A DNA stretch of 64,000 nt from Deinococcus radiotolerans (lineage in GTDB: Bacteria > Deinococcota > Deinococci > Deinococcales > Deinococcaceae): NCBI RefSeq assembly GCF_014647435.1, contig NZ_BMPE01000014.1:15721-79720 (forward strand). Reading direction: 5' to 3'. The notes below the pieces were generated by a model. The model saw only the letters and a list, made by a program, of their open reading frames with translations. It searched no databases and had not been told where the DNA came from. A program made the translations under genes and the position numbers. The number at the start of each line of letters is the position of its first letter. Within the stretch, counting starts at the first letter, position 1. This document shows positions 39,737 to 50,036 of the stretch, in pieces.

Positions 39737-40741
39737 ATGACGACCTCCCGTGAAGTGCAGCTCGCCGCGCGCCCCGTCGGCGCCCCCAGAGACAGCGATT
39801 TCAACCTCGTGGACCTGAACCTCCCCGCGCCTGCCACCGGGCAGGTTCAGGTGCACAACCTCTACCTGACCGTTGACCCGTACATGCGCGGCCGCATGAA
39901 CGACGCCAAGAGCTACTCCGCCCCCTTCGCTCTCGGCGAGACCATGACCGGCGGCGCGGTCGGTGTCGTCACGCACAGCGAGGACGCTGCCGTGCCCGTG
40001 GGCGCCCACGTCCTGCACGACCAGGGCTGGCGCACGCACGCCAACCTCGACGCAAAGCGCGTGAAGGTGCTGCCCGCACTGCCCGGCGTGCCCCTCAGCG
40101 CGTACCTGGGCGTGCTCGGCATGCCCGGTCTGACCGCCTACGCGGGCCTGCTGCGCGTGGCGGAATTCAAGGCCGGGGACGTGGTCTTCGTATCCGGCGC
40201 AGCCGGAGCGGTCGGCAGCGCCGTCGGGCAGATCGCCCGCCTCAAGGGCGCCTCGCGCGTCATCGGCAGCGCGGGCAGTGCGGACAAGGTGCGGCACCTC
40301 GTGGATGACCTGCGTTTCGACGCGGCCTTCAACTACAAGGACGGCCCGGTCGCCGAGCAGCTCAGGGCCGCCGCGCCCGACGGGATCGACGTGTACTTCG
40401 ACAACGTGGGCGGCGAGCACCTCGAAGCGGCCATCAGCAGCATGCGCCCGCACGGCCGCGCCGCCATCTGCGGCATGATCAGCCAGTACAACGCCACCGA
40501 ACCCACCCCCGCACCCCGCAACCTCGTGCAGGTCATCGGCAAGCAGCTCACGCTGCGCGGCTTCCTGGTCAGCCCGCACTACGACCTGTTCGATACCTTC
40601 GCGCAGGAAGTCGGCGCGTGGATCGCCAGCGGCGAACTGAAATTCGACGAGACGGTCGTCGAGGGAATCGACCAGACGCCTGCCGCGTTCATGGGCCTGC
40701 TCCAGGGGCAGAACACCGGCAAGATGATCGTCAAACTGTAA
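39737..40741 (+). CDS. Zinc-free MDR NADP-dependent oxidoreductase (PTGR/curcumin-reductase type)
   Basis: A 334-residue medium-chain dehydrogenase/reductase. The start reads [19 protein letters not shown], usual for this NADP-dependent double-bond reductase group. [13 protein letters not shown] is followed by [18 protein letters not shown] and the NADP loop [37 protein letters not shown] and GMISQYNA complete the match. It lacks the catalytic zinc ligands, as expected. ATG 39737 was preferred; GTG 39728 in frame is possible, with AAGG nearby. A strong terminator follows. Confidence 0.9.
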   Translation: MTTSREVQLAARPVGAPRDSDFNLVDLNLPAPATGQVQVHNLYLTVDPYMRGRMNDAKSYSAPFALGETMTGGAVGVVTHSEDAAVPVGAHVLHDQGWRTHANLDAKRVKVLPALPGVPLSAYLGVLGMPGLTAYAGLLRVAEFKAGDVVFVSGAAGAVGSAVGQIARLKGASRVIGSAGSADKVRHLVDDLRFDAAFNYKDGPVAEQLRAAAPDGIDVYFDNVGGEHLEAAISSMRPHGRAAICGMISQYNATEPTPAPRNLVQVIGKQLTLRGFLVSPHYDLFDTFAQEVGAWIASGELKFDETVVEGIDQTPAAFMGLLQGQNTGKMIVKL

Positions 40742-40753
40742 GGGCCAAGGGGA

Positions 40754-40784
40754 GAGGGCCGGACACGCCAAGCGTCCGGCCCTC
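40754..40784. terminator. Bidirectional terminator between convergent genes
   Basis: GAGGGCCGGAC (40754-40764) and GTCCGGCCCTC (40774-40784) form a perfect 11-bp stem with a 9-base loop. It lies between the MDR gene stop and the convergent homoisocitrate dehydrogenase stop. The T-rich TGTCCTGTGTTC follows on the plus side. Confidence 0.75.
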
Positions 40785-40798
40785 TGTCCTGTGTTCGC

Positions 40799-41800
<1,002 letters not shown>

Positions 41801-41902
41801 AACCGGTTCAGTGTAAGGCCAGTCACGACTACGCGGTGCAGTCCGCGGCCCCCGCGGGCGTCACCCGCAGCGTGACGGACGGCTCACCCACCCCGAACCT
41901 GG

Positions 41903-41940
41903 AAGCGATTCCGTGCAGGACGTCCCGCACGGAACCGCTT
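41903..41940 (-). terminator. Hairpin after the copC-like gene
   Basis: AAGCG-at-TCCGTGC (41903-41916) pairs with GCACGGA-ac-CGCTT (41927-41940), with a two-base internal loop and a 10-base top loop. It is 22 bases downstream of the minus-strand copC-like stop. Confidence 0.5.
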
Positions 41941-41962
41941 GCGAACAGGGCGCAGGAGGACG

Positions 41963-42361
41963 TCAGCGCACGCGGAACGTACTGCTGCCCGTCACAGGAT
42001 GCCCATCCTCCGAGAGGATCTTCCAGGCGATCACGTACGACCCGGACTTCAGATTCGGTTTCAGGGTCAGGGCCAGCCGGGCCGCCGCGCCACTCAACTT
42101 GACGGGCTGGTTGGCCAGGGCGGCCGAATGAGCCTTCTCCGCCAGGGCGCGCCGCGCGGCCTCGGCCACCGTGACCCCGGCCGGGACAGCCATCACGCGG
42201 AACGTCGAGAAGCGCAACTCGACCGGCTCACTGAACGCCAGAGTCACGGTCTTCGGGGCGGTCACCACCGCGTTCAGGGCCGGGGTCACGCCCGACACGG
42301 CGGTGTGGGCAGAGGCGGTGGACAGGGTCAGGGCAGCCAGCAGGGGCAGGATGTTCTTCAT
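41963..42361 (-). CDS. CopC/YobA-type copper-resistance domain protein
   Basis: A 132-residue periplasmic beta-barrel copper carrier. The signal peptide MKNILPLLAALTLSTASA leaves an N-terminal His (HTAVSG), the CopC Cu(II) ligand. The domain follows with PKTVTLAFSEPVELRF and ends SEDGHPVTGSSTFRV, with the second conserved His. GGAGGTCGTC precedes the ATG at 42361. It lies 62 bases downstream of the YcnI-like gene. The two probably share the transcript started at the CPFC gene. Confidence 0.88.
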   Translation of the reverse strand: MKNILPLLAALTLSTASAHTAVSGVTPALNAVVTAPKTVTLAFSEPVELRFSTFRVMAVPAGVTVAEAARRALAEKAHSAALANQPVKLSGAAARLALTLKPNLKSGSYVIAWKILSEDGHPVTGSSTFRVR

Positions 42362-42423
42362 GGGACGACCTCCAGGGTCGGGAAGGGGAGAGGGGGGAAG
42401 CGGACCTCCCCCCAGGTGAACGG

Positions 42424-42876
42424 TTACTTGACGGTGGTCCGGCTGGCCGGTCCCTCGGCGGGGTTCGTGTCGTCCCACGCGACGACGCTGCCGTCGCTGT
42501 ACGTCTGGTAGATCTTCCAGACGACCTCACCCCCTGCGGCCGGGTTCCTCGCCTGGAAGAAGAAGCGGGCGTACTCCATGGGCGCCACGCGGCCCGTCCA
42601 GACCACTTCAGTGACGAGGCCACTGGCATCCTTCTTCACGGTGCGCGTGAAGCCGGGCGTGACCTGGAAGCGGCTGATGACGACCCCGGCGGGGACCACA
42701 AGGCGAATCTGGGTGGTGGCGATGTCCTTCTCGGTGGGGACGTTCAGGCGGTACGTCTCACTCTTGCCCGCGGCAGACTCGGTCAGGCCGGTCTCGGTAC
42801 GGACGGTGGCGTGCGCGCCCGCGACGGAAAGCAGCAGGGCGGCAGCCAGGGGCAGGACGGATTTCAGATTGAACAT
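42424..42876 (-). CDS. YcnI-like (DUF1775) copper-associated protein
   Basis: A 150-residue secreted protein. The signal peptide [19 protein letters not shown] leaves an N-terminal His (HATVR), as in copper-binding YcnI domains. The domain shows [36 protein letters not shown] and a terminal [17 protein letters not shown]. This family delivers or senses copper outside the cytoplasm. It is the middle gene of a small copper cluster with CopC downstream. Start ATG 42876 was chosen at the signal peptide; an upstream open stretch was rejected. Confidence 0.85.
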   Translation of the reverse strand: MFNLKSVLPLAAALLLSVAGAHATVRTETGLTESAAGKSETYRLNVPTEKDIATTQIRLVVPAGVVISRFQVTPGFTRTVKKDASGLVTEVVWTGRVAPMEYARFFFQARNPAAGGEVVWKIYQTYSDGSVVAWDDTNPAEGPASRTTVK

Positions 42877-43046
42877 GGGGTGACTCCAGGGTGAATCAGG
42901 GAACGCCGCAGGCCACGCAGGCGCGGTCGTCGGAAGGTGAAAGGTAAAGGGCGCACGGGGCACAGGCCGCAGCGCGTGGGCCGCGAGGAGGGCCGGGCCG
43001 GGGCCCCATCGCCCGGTCGGGGAGGGGACTCCGGTGGCGGCTGAGG

Positions 43047-43544
43047 TCAGGCCAGCGGTGGCGCGCGGGCGTCCGCATGCCGCAGCGCAAACGTGACCGG
43101 CCCGGCGGTGCGGGTGGTCACGTGGGAAGCGCGCTGGGCCCGTGGGCCGACGCGGGGCCCGTCGGCGGCGGCCAGCGCAAAGCCGGCCGTCAGGCAGAAC
43201 GGGCAGTGGGTGTCGCCGTGCGCGTGGTGCGGCGGGGCGTTCGGTGCGGCGTCCGTTAGGGCGTGGCCGCCCGCGTGCGCGGCCCCCGCCTCAGTTGTCC
43301 GGGGGTCGGATGGGTCGCAGGGGACGCCCGGTACATGCACGTGGACCGTGGCCTCCGCCGCAGCCTCGCGGACGTGTCCGGCTCCGGTGACCGCCTGGGT
43401 CAGGGCCCCCACGGTCAGGCCCAGTCCGCCCGCCTCGGGGCTGCGGGTCAGGTGCGCCAGGGACGCCAGGAGCGCGAGCAGCGCCAGCAGCCAGCGTCCC
43501 GCCCGGGTCGGGGCGGGGCGCTGGTGGTGGGGCCAGGCTCGCAT
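43047..43544 (-). CDS. Secreted His-rich CPFC protein (DUF2946-like)
   Basis: A 165-residue protein with an N-terminal hydrophobic helix ([15 protein letters not shown], about 18-32). It then has a His-rich low-complexity stretch ([26 protein letters not shown]) and the motif [15 protein letters not shown], as in DUF2946/copper-related proteins. The CxxC plus clustered His suggests metal binding. It heads a copper cluster with ycnI and copC. ATG 43544 follows TATGCT by seven bases (leaderless). Confidence 0.7.
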   Translation of the reverse strand: MRAWPHHQRPAPTRAGRWLLALLALLASLAHLTRSPEAGGLGLTVGALTQAVTGAGHVREAAAEATVHVHVPGVPCDPSDPRTTEAGAAHAGGHALTDAAPNAPPHHAHGDTHCPFCLTAGFALAAADGPRVGPRAQRASHVTTRTAGPVTFALRHADARAPPLA

Positions 43545-43588
43545 CGCGCCGAGCATAGCCCGGCCCTCAGGTGAGAATGTCCTGCCGG

Positions 43589-44212
43589 TCAGCGCGGGAA
43601 GCTGGACGCGGGCCGCGCCGGGGGACGCTTTCGGTGCAGGATGGCCGCCGCGATCAGGCCGCCCACGAAGCCGAACAGGTGCGCCTCCCACGACACGGCC
43701 GGGTTCGCCGGGAGCACGCCCCAGAGGATGCCGCCGTACAGCAGGAACGCCGCCACGGCCACGCCGATGGCCAGCGGGGTGCGCTCCCACCAGCCCACGC
43801 CCAGCAGGTACGCGAGCAGCCCGAACACCAGTTCACTGGCGCCCAGATGCACGCTGCCGCCGCGCCCCAGCAGCCACACCAGCCCGCCGCCGATCAGTAC
43901 GATCAGCAGCAGCGCCGTCAGGAACCGCGCCACGCCGCGCAGGGCACTCATGAATGTCAGGACGGCCAGCGGCACGGTGTTCGCGATCAGGTGCGCGAAA
44001 CCTGCATGTAGGAACGGCGCGGTCAGGACGTGCCAGAACGTGCCCGGCGCGCGTGGCTCAATGCCGAACTGGTCCAGCTGCCCGTGGAACACCAGCTGAT
44101 CGGCGCCCTCCTGCACCCACAGGCCCGCGATCAGAGCGGCGGTGATCCCGGCGGCACGGCCCAGACTGGTGGCGCGCGGGGCGGAGGGAGGCCGGGTGGG
44201 TGGGGCGCGCAT
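43589..44212 (-). CDS. Rhomboid-family intramembrane serine protease
   Basis: A 207-residue six-helix membrane protease. [17 protein letters not shown] is the N-terminal Rhomboid helix with the conserved His and Asn, [17 protein letters not shown] carries the catalytic Ser in GxSx, and [13 protein letters not shown] holds the catalytic His. The catalytic set is intact, so it is likely active. Substrates are unknown. ATG 44212 follows CATGCT by six bases. Confidence 0.9.
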   Translation of the reverse strand: MRAPPTRPPSAPRATSLGRAAGITAALIAGLWVQEGADQLVFHGQLDQFGIEPRAPGTFWHVLTAPFLHAGFAHLIANTVPLAVLTFMSALRGVARFLTALLLIVLIGGGLVWLLGRGGSVHLGASELVFGLLAYLLGVGWWERTPLAIGVAVAAFLLYGGILWGVLPANPAVSWEAHLFGFVGGLIAAAILHRKRPPARPASSFPR

Positions 44213-44292
44213 ACCCCCAGCATGCCGCACGCGGGCCGGGGCGCGCGTCCAACCTTGGGTGCAGCTCATGCGCGCGGAGGTAGGCTGCCTGC

Positions 44293-45228
44293 ATGCAAAC
44301 GCGAACGCTGGGACACAGCGGCCTGACCGTGTCGGTCGTCGGCCTGGGCTGCAACAACTTCGGGGGACGGCTGGATCAGGCGGGGACGACCGCCGTGGTG
44401 CGCCGCGCGCTGGACGCGGGCATCACGCTGTTCGACACCGCTGACATCTACGGCAACCGGGGCGGCAGCGAGGAGACCCTGGGCCGCGCGCTGGGCTCAG
44501 AGCGGGCGAACATCGTCCTGGCTAGCAAGTTCGGCGTGGACATGGGTGAGGGCAAGAAGGGCGCGCGGCCCGCGTACATCCGCGAGGCGCTGCACGCCAG
44601 CCTGCGCCGCCTCGGCACCGATCATCTGGACCTGTACCAGCTGCACACCCCCGACCCGGAGACGCCCATCGAGGACACGCTGGGCACCCTGAACGAACTG
44701 GTGCAGGAGGGCCTGGTGCGGGCCATCGGCGTGAGCAACATGCCCGCCGCCGACGTCCGCGCCGCCGACGCCCTGGCCGCGCGGCACGGCTGGGCGCGCT
44801 TCACGTCCTGCCAGGACGAGCACAGCCTGCTCGTGCGGGACGTGGAGGCTGACCTGATTCCTGCCATGCGCGACCTGAACCTGGGCCTGCTGCCGTACTT
44901 CCCGCTCGCCAGTGGCCTCCTGACCGGCAAGTACCGCGCCGGGGCCGACCTGCCCGAGGGCGCGCGCATCACCGGCAGCCAGGGCGCCCAGGACCGCTAC
45001 CTGACCGAACGCAACTGGGCGGTCGTGGAGGACCTGCGCGCCTTCGCGGAAGGGCGGGGACACACCCTACTGGACCTCGCCTTCAGCTGGCTGCTGTCCT
45101 TCGACGTGACGAGCAGCGTGATCGCCGGGGCCACGAAACCCGAGCAGATCGACGCGAACGTGGGCGCGGCCAGCTGGACCCTCACGCCCAAGGAGCTGGC
45201 TGAGGTGGACCGCATCACGAGCCGCTGA
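44293..45228 (+). CDS. Aldo/keto reductase
   Basis: A 311-residue NADPH-dependent TIM-barrel reductase. The catalytic tetrad is visible: Asp in [10 protein letters not shown], Tyr in DIYGN, Lys in [13 protein letters not shown], and His in [15 protein letters not shown]-terminal NADP-contacting stretch reads [19 protein letters not shown]. The substrate is not deducible. ATG 44293 follows TAGGCT by six bases. It is separate from the HrpB gene, which has its own -10. Confidence 0.92.
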   Translation: MQTRTLGHSGLTVSVVGLGCNNFGGRLDQAGTTAVVRRALDAGITLFDTADIYGNRGGSEETLGRALGSERANIVLASKFGVDMGEGKKGARPAYIREALHASLRRLGTDHLDLYQLHTPDPETPIEDTLGTLNELVQEGLVRAIGVSNMPAADVRAADALAARHGWARFTSCQDEHSLLVRDVEADLIPAMRDLNLGLLPYFPLASGLLTGKYRAGADLPEGARITGSQGAQDRYLTERNWAVVEDLRAFAEGRGHTLLDLAFSWLLSFDVTSSVIAGATKPEQIDANVGAASWTLTPKELAEVDRITSR

Positions 45229-45273
45229 GGCGCACCGCGCCTGTCCTTGCGCCCCGCGCGTACCATGCGGGAC

Positions 45274-47742
45274 GTGAAGTTGCCGATCGAGGAGGTCACG
45301 GGGGAGGTGCGCGCGGCACTCGCGGCGCATCCCCTGGTGGTCGTGCAGGCCCCGCCGGGCGCGGGCAAGAGTACGGGGTTGCCACTGGCGCTGCTGGACG
45401 AGCCGTGGCTGGCCGGGCAGGGGGTCGTGATGCTCCAGCCCCGGCGGGTCGCGGCCCGCGCGGTGGCGTCCAGGCTGGCCGAGGGCCTGGGCCAGGAGGT
45501 CGGCGGCACGGTTGGGTACCGCGTGCGCTTCGATTCGCGCGTGTCGGCCGCGACGCGGCTGGAGGTCGTCACCGAGGGCATCCTGACCCGCCGCCTGCAA
45601 CGCGACCCGGAACTCGCGGGTGTGGGGCTGGTGATCCTGGACGAGTTCCACGAGCGCAGCCTGAACGCCGACCTGGCGCTGGCGCTGCTGCGCGAGGTGC
45701 AGGGTGCGCTGCGGGACGACCTGCGGGTGCTGGTCATGAGTGCCACGCTGGACCCGGCGCTGCCCGGGCGCCTGGGCGCGCCACTGGTCGAGAGCGCGGG
45801 CCGCGCTTACCCGGTGGACGTGCGGTACCTGCCTGCCGACCCGGTGGGCCGCGTGGAAGATCTGGTGGCGCGGCAGGTGCGCGCCGCGCTGGACGCCGAG
45901 CCGGGGGACGTACTGGCGTTCCTGCCCGGCGTGCGCGAGATCCGCGCGGCGGCCGCGCTGCTGTCGGACGTGGACGCGCAGGTACTGCCGCTGTACGGCG
46001 ACCTGCCGGTGCGCGAGCAGGCCCGCGCGCTGCGCCCCGACCCGGACGGGCGGCGCAAGGTGGTGCTGGCCACCAGCATCGCCGAGACGTCCCTGACCAT
46101 TGACGGCGTGCGCGTCGTGGTGGACGGCGGCCTGAGCCGCACGCAGGCGTTTGACCCCTCGACCGGCCTGACCCGCATGGTCACGGGCCGCGTCACGCGG
46201 GACGCCGCCACGCAGCGCGCGGGCCGCGCGGGCCGCACCGCGCCGGGCGTCGCGTACCGCCTCTGGAGCGAACGGACGCAGCCGATCCTGCCCGCCGCCC
46301 GCCCGCCGGAGGTGCTGGACTCGGACCTCGCGCCGCTGACGCTGGAACTCGCGCAGTGGGGCGTGACCGACCCCACGACCCTCCACTGGCTGGACGTGCC
46401 CCCAGCGCGCCGGGTCGAGACCGCGCGGGGCGTGCTGCGGGACCTGGGCGCCCTGGACGACGCGGGCCGTGTGACGCCGGGGGGGGCGCGCCTACTGGAC
46501 TTCCCCACGCACCCGCGCGTGGCGCACCTGCTGACCGCCGCAGACGACCCCGCGCTGGCGGCGGACGTGGCGGCGCTGCTGGAGGAACGCGACCCCCTGC
46601 CTAACGGTTCCGGCGCGGACCTGACTGACCGCGTGCGTGCCCTGCGCTCCTGGCGGCGCAAGGACCGCAGTGGGGGAGACGTCGCCGTCATGGAGCGGGC
46701 CGAGCGGCTCGCCCGTCAGTGGTGCACCCTCCTGAAGGTTCGGCCCGACGACCGTGACCCCGACCCGTTCGCGGTGGGGGCCCTGGTGGCCCGCGCGTAC
46801 CCGGAACGCGCCGCCCTGGCCCGCGAGGAGAACAGCGGCCTGCGCCGGGGCCGGTTCCTGCTCGCGGGCGGGCAGGGCGCTGCGCTGCCCGAGGGCGACG
46901 CCCTGGCCGGAGCGCGCGCGCTGGCCGTCGCGCACCTCGATGCTGCGCAGGCCGAGGGGCGGATCTTCCTGGCCGCCCCCCTCGATCCGGCCGTGCTGGA
47001 CGCCGGAGCCGCGTGGGTGGACGCGGTGCGCTGGGACGCGCGCACCGGCACCCTCATCGCGCAGCGGGAACGGCGCTTCGGCGCGCTTGTCCTTGAAGCC
47101 CGGCCCCTGCGCGACCTGCCCGCCGCCGCCCGCGTGGATGCCCTGGCCGCCGCGATCCGGGGTGAGGGCCTGCACCTCCTGACCTTCAGCCCCGACGCGC
47201 GGGCGCTGCGCGACCGCGTGGAGTCCGTGCGCGCGTGGCGACCGGAGGAAGACTGGCCGGACCTGAGCGACGCTGCGCTGCTGGATACTCTGGAGGACTG
47301 GCTCGGCCCGCACCTGGACGGCGTGCGCAGCCGCGACGACCTCGCGCGCGTGAACCTCCTCCCGGCCCTCCAGGCCCGGCTGCCCTGGCCGCTCCCTGCC
47401 CGGCTGGACGAGCTGGCCCCCACGCACCTGACCGTGCCCACCGGCAGCCGCGTCCGCCTCACCTACCGCCCCGGCGACGCGCCCATCCTGGCCGTGAAGC
47501 TCCAGGAACTGTTCGGACTGGCCGACACGCCCGCCGTGAACGAGGGCCGCACGCCTGTGCTGCTGCACCTGCTCTCGCCCGCCGGGCGGCCCGTGCAGGT
47601 CACGCAGGACCTCCGCTCGTTCTGGAACTCCTCGTACTTCGAGGTCCGGAAGGACCTGCGCGGCCGCTACCCTAAGCACCCCTGGCCCGACGACCCCTGG
47701 ACGCACGCGCCCATGAAAGGCACCAAGAAACGCGGCGTGTGA
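45274..47742 (+). CDS. hrpB: ATP-dependent helicase HrpB
   Basis: An 822-residue DExH-box RNA helicase-like protein. Motif I is APPGAGKSTGLP (26-37). It is followed by MLQPRRVAARAVASRLAEGL, the DEFHERSLNADLAL DEAH-type motif (DEFH), VLVMSATLDP (motif III) and ATSIAETSLTIDGVRVVVDGG. The QRAGRAGRT motif VI is next. The C-terminal HrpB extension ends FRNSSYF-like TQDLRSFWNSSYFEVRKDLR. The GTG at 45274 was chosen because it is seven bases after TACCAT; ATG 45265 overlaps that box. Its cellular role in bacteria is not well defined. Confidence 0.9.
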   Translation: MKLPIEEVTGEVRAALAAHPLVVVQAPPGAGKSTGLPLALLDEPWLAGQGVVMLQPRRVAARAVASRLAEGLGQEVGGTVGYRVRFDSRVSAATRLEVVTEGILTRRLQRDPELAGVGLVILDEFHERSLNADLALALLREVQGALRDDLRVLVMSATLDPALPGRLGAPLVESAGRAYPVDVRYLPADPVGRVEDLVARQVRAALDAEPGDVLAFLPGVREIRAAAALLSDVDAQVLPLYGDLPVREQARALRPDPDGRRKVVLATSIAETSLTIDGVRVVVDGGLSRTQAFDPSTGLTRMVTGRVTRDAATQRAGRAGRTAPGVAYRLWSERTQPILPAARPPEVLDSDLAPLTLELAQWGVTDPTTLHWLDVPPARRVETARGVLRDLGALDDAGRVTPGGARLLDFPTHPRVAHLLTAADDPALAADVAALLEERDPLPNGSGADLTDRVRALRSWRRKDRSGGDVAVMERAERLARQWCTLLKVRPDDRDPDPFAVGALVARAYPERAALAREENSGLRRGRFLLAGGQGAALPEGDALAGARALAVAHLDAAQAEGRIFLAAPLDPAVLDAGAAWVDAVRWDARTGTLIAQRERRFGALVLEARPLRDLPAAARVDALAAAIRGEGLHLLTFSPDARALRDRVESVRAWRPEEDWPDLSDAALLDTLEDWLGPHLDGVRSRDDLARVNLLPALQARLPWPLPARLDELAPTHLTVPTGSRVRLTYRPGDAPILAVKLQELFGLADTPAVNEGRTPVLLHLLSPAGRPVQVTQDLRSFWNSSYFEVRKDLRGRYPKHPWPDDPWTHAPMKGTKKRGV

Positions 47743-47761
47743 CGGGGGTGTCCGACCCCCG
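47743..47761 (+). terminator. Hairpin after hrpB
   Basis: CGGGGGT (47743-47749) pairs with ACCCCCG (47755-47761) around a 5-base loop, immediately after the stop codon. There is no T-run. Confidence 0.55.
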
Positions 47762-47815
47762 ACGGTCCCTCACCTGAGGCAACGTCCGGCGCCGCGCGCT
47801 GCCATGCTGCCTGTC

Positions 47816-48310
47816 ATGCGCCGCGCCGTTCTCACCTGTGCCCTGAGCCTCCTCGCCCTGACCGGAGCTTCGCGGGCCGCCGATTACTCGAAGGCACTCT
47901 GGTCCTACGCGACGGGCCAGGTCTCCACGTTACCCGATGCGGAGGAACGGACGGGACAGGCGCTGCTCAAACGCATGTGGCGCAAACCTCCCAACGTGCC
48001 TGTTGAGGAGATGATGTTCATTTACGCGCCGGGCGTGGGTACAGACTGCTGGGCGATTGCCGTCATGAATCCATCGGGTGGACTGAAGAGTTCTGATTTC
48101 GTGGGCACTACGCGCTCGCACGTCATCAAGACCCAGCAGGCCAGTACGGGGCAGTGGATGGTGCAATCGCAGCTGGACGCCGGAATGTTTAAAGGTCTTT
48201 ACGTGCTTGAGGGACAGGTCCGTGTGCGGGATGGACGGTGGGTTCACATGATCGTTCTCGTGACCTCGCAGATGATGCGGGAGGATGTGATGCGCGCGGC
48301 AATCCGCTGA
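47816..48310 (+). CDS. Secreted hypothetical protein
   Basis: Not recognised. 164 residues with a signal peptide (RRAVLTCALSLLALTGASRA, cut near ASRA-ADY). The rest is a soluble beta-rich domain with MMFIYAPGVGTDCWAIAVMN and WMVQSQLDAGMFKGLYVLEG. Two adjacent ATGs exist; 47816 is seven bases after CATGCT, so it is preferred over 47804. Codon use is less GC-extreme in the middle than in the neighbours. It ends one base before the convergent methyltransferase stop. Confidence 0.6.
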   Translation: MRRAVLTCALSLLALTGASRAADYSKALWSYATGQVSTLPDAEERTGQALLKRMWRKPPNVPVEEMMFIYAPGVGTDCWAIAVMNPSGGLKSSDFVGTTRSHVIKTQQASTGQWMVQSQLDAGMFKGLYVLEGQVRVRDGRWVHMIVLVTSQMMREDVMRAAIR

Positions 48311-49081
48311 TCAGGGTTTGCGTGCGGTGAACAGGGTGCGGGTGAAGGCGTAGTACACGCGGTCGCCGGGGTAGACGGCGTGGAGGCGTTCGCGGTAGGC
48401 GGCCAGGAAGCGCTGTTGGTCCGGTTCGTTCAGCCGACTCAGGTACGGGACGAGGGCGGTGCCCTTCGTCCAGGCGATCAGGCCGTCCGCGCCGCTCAGC
48501 ACGGTGGGGTAGACCTTGCTCAGCGCGGCGATGTCCGTGCCGCCCAGGTCATCCAGGAGTTCGGCGTACCGGGCGGGGGTGAGGACGGGGGACGCGCCGT
48601 GCGCGGTGCCGAAGCGGGCGTAGCCGCCCAGTTCGTCCTGAAACTCCAGCGCGGTGTCCGTCAGCAGGCGGTGGCTGGGGTGGTCGTGGTTGGCGGGGAC
48701 CTGCACGGCCAGCACGCCGCCGCCTCGCAGGTGCGTCCACAGGTGCGCCAGGAGGGCCGGGTGGTCCGGTACCCACTGGAGGGAGGCGTTGGCGTGGATC
48801 AGGTCGTAGGTGCCGCTTAACTGGCTGAGGTCGCCCTGCTGGAAGTGGAGGTTGGGGGCCTGCTGGGTTTGCGCCCGCTCCAGCATCTCGGCGCTCTGGT
48901 CGAGTCCGGTGACCTGCGCGTGTGGGAAGCGCCGCGCGAGCGTGAGGGTGTGGTCGCCGGTGCCGCAGCCCAGGTCGATGACGCTGGCGTAGGCCTGGTC
49001 GGGAATCAGGGCGTGCAGGTCGCGGACGGGTGCGCTGCGGGCCTCGCGGAAGAGGTGGTACTGGTCGGGGTTCCAGGTCAT
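48311..49081 (-). CDS. Trans-aconitate 2-methyltransferase-like SAM methyltransferase
   Basis: A 256-residue class I methyltransferase with the TAM pattern. MTWNPDQYHLFREARSAPVRD is the N-terminal TAM signature, VIDLGCGTGDHTLTLARRF the SAM loop, and ANASLQWVPDHPALLAHLW the post-II region. AVQVPANHDHPSH and AFTRTLFTARKP complete the match. It would methylate trans-aconitate, detoxifying a citric-acid-cycle by-product. ATG 49081 follows TACGCT by six bases. Other small-molecule methyltransferases share the fold, but the N-terminal signature is specific. Confidence 0.85.
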   Translation of the reverse strand: MTWNPDQYHLFREARSAPVRDLHALIPDQAYASVIDLGCGTGDHTLTLARRFPHAQVTGLDQSAEMLERAQTQQAPNLHFQQGDLSQLSGTYDLIHANASLQWVPDHPALLAHLWTHLRGGGVLAVQVPANHDHPSHRLLTDTALEFQDELGGYARFGTAHGASPVLTPARYAELLDDLGGTDIAALSKVYPTVLSGADGLIAWTKGTALVPYLSRLNEPDQQRFLAAYRERLHAVYPGDRVYYAFTRTLFTARKP

Positions 49082-49166
49082 GGGCTCAGCGTAGGCGGAG
49101 CATCGGGCGGTGTGTGCGTACCTCAGTGGTAACAGCAAGGCATGTGGCTGTGAGCGATCAGAGAAA

Positions 49167-49194
49167 CCCGCCCGGCGTCAGGCGCGTGGGCGGG
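49167..49194 (-). terminator. Terminator of the ddrA transcript
   Basis: On the minus strand CCCGCCC (49188-49194) pairs with GGGCGGG (49167-49173) and is followed by TTTCTCTGATC. It is placed 20 bases after the small coupled ORF downstream of ddrA. Confidence 0.65.
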
Positions 49195-49214
49195 CAGCGA
49201 TGTTCAGTGTGGTG

Positions 49215-49331
49215 TTACAGCAGGCGGGCGAGGGTGCCGCCCAGCAGCATCAGCAGCAGCAGACTCAGGGTCAGCGTCAGGAGGCTGCCCGGCGTGGGGC
49301 GCCCATGCTCGTCCCGGCCCCGCCAGATCAA
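49215..49331 (-). CDS. Small single-helix membrane ORF coupled to ddrA
   Basis: 38 residues, too short for most gene callers. The TTG start (49329-49331) overlaps the ddrA TGA (49328-49330). The frame reads a short basic N-tail (IWRGRDEHGRPTPGS) and then one hydrophobic helix rich in Leu (LLTLTLSLLLLMLLGGTLA) before TAA. This is a plausible positive-inside anchor. It sits between ddrA and its terminator, so it is certainly transcribed with ddrA if the hairpin is the end. Function and translation are unproven. Confidence 0.45.
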   Translation of the reverse strand: MIWRGRDEHGRPTPGSLLTLTLSLLLLMLLGGTLARLL

Positions 49332-49945
49332 GCGGCCCGCCCCGGATGCTGCGGCGTGGGGTGCTGAGGCGCAGGGTGCAGGCTGCCCAGCGCGGCCTTC
49401 AGGTGCTTGTACACCTCACGCTGAAGGTCCAGATCCTCGGGCAGTTCGTAGCGCAGCTGCTCCATGGCCTGCATCAGGTGCGCGCCGCCGGGCGTGCGCT
49501 CGTGGTCGGGGCGGGCCCAGTCGGGCAGTTCGGGCGTCTGGGTGGGCTTGCGCCCCGCGTCGTCCCAGTCGGCCCAGGTCTTGGGCAGGTCGTACAGGTA
49601 GCGGCCAATGCCGAAGTGCACCGCGCAGCGTTTCAGCGCGTCGCTGGAGGCGGCCTTCAGGGTGCCCAGGTCACCTTCGGGGGCCTCGCCGATGTCCTCG
49701 CGGGTGACGCCCAGGACGGTCAGGCGGCCTTTCACGGTGGGCTGGCGGGTGCCGGGAATCACTTCAATCTCAAAGGTCCACCCGTCGGGGCAGATGGCGT
49801 CCAGGCGGTCCTGCACCGCGCGGGCGTCAATGTGCGCGAGCATCAGCGCGCGGCTGCGGTCCCGGCTGTAGGCGGCAGGTTTCCACGCCACCATGTGAGC
49901 GGGAAACGGGGCCTGAAGTCGTTTCTGAACATCGCTCAGTTTCAT
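49328..49945 (-). CDS. ddrA: DNA damage response protein DdrA (Rad52-like)
   Basis: A 205-residue single-strand DNA end-protecting protein of the Rad52 superfamily. It starts MKLSDVQKRLQAPFPAHMVA, the DdrA N-terminus. It continues with MLAHIDARAVQDRLDAICPD and the AASSDALKRCAVHFGIGRYL motif typical of Rad52-like annealing folds, with a variable Pro/His-rich tail (HPAPQHPTPQH). DdrA binds 3' ends and limits their degradation after irradiation. ATG 49945 is six bases after TAAACT, with an RDRM-like element over the -35, so it is probably controlled by DdrO and IrrE/PprI. The downstream 38-codon ORF is coupled to it. Confidence 0.93.
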   Translation of the reverse strand: MKLSDVQKRLQAPFPAHMVAWKPAAYSRDRSRALMLAHIDARAVQDRLDAICPDGWTFEIEVIPGTRQPTVKGRLTVLGVTREDIGEAPEGDLGTLKAASSDALKRCAVHFGIGRYLYDLPKTWADWDDAGRKPTQTPELPDWARPDHERTPGGAHLMQAMEQLRYELPEDLDLQREVYKHLKAALGSLHPAPQHPTPQHPGRAA

Positions 49946-49951
49946 GCGTTT

Positions 49952-49987
49952 AGTTTATAACAGAATGGAATTACGGTCAAGACAGAA
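49952..49987 (-). promoter_or_regulatory. ddrA promoter with RDRM-like motif
   Basis: On the minus strand TTCTGTCTTGACCGTAA (49987-49971) resembles the 17-bp radiation/desiccation response motif bound by DdrO. Its inner TTGACC (49975-49980) is also the -35, with a 17-base spacer to TAAACT (49952-49957), then six bases to the ATG. The half-sites are one base closer than the consensus palindrome I recall, so a DdrO site is probable, not proven. Confidence 0.65.
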
Positions 49988-50036
49988 TGACCCGCTGGTC
50001 GGAGAGAGGGGCAAGTCGGCATGAGAGTCCATCCAG

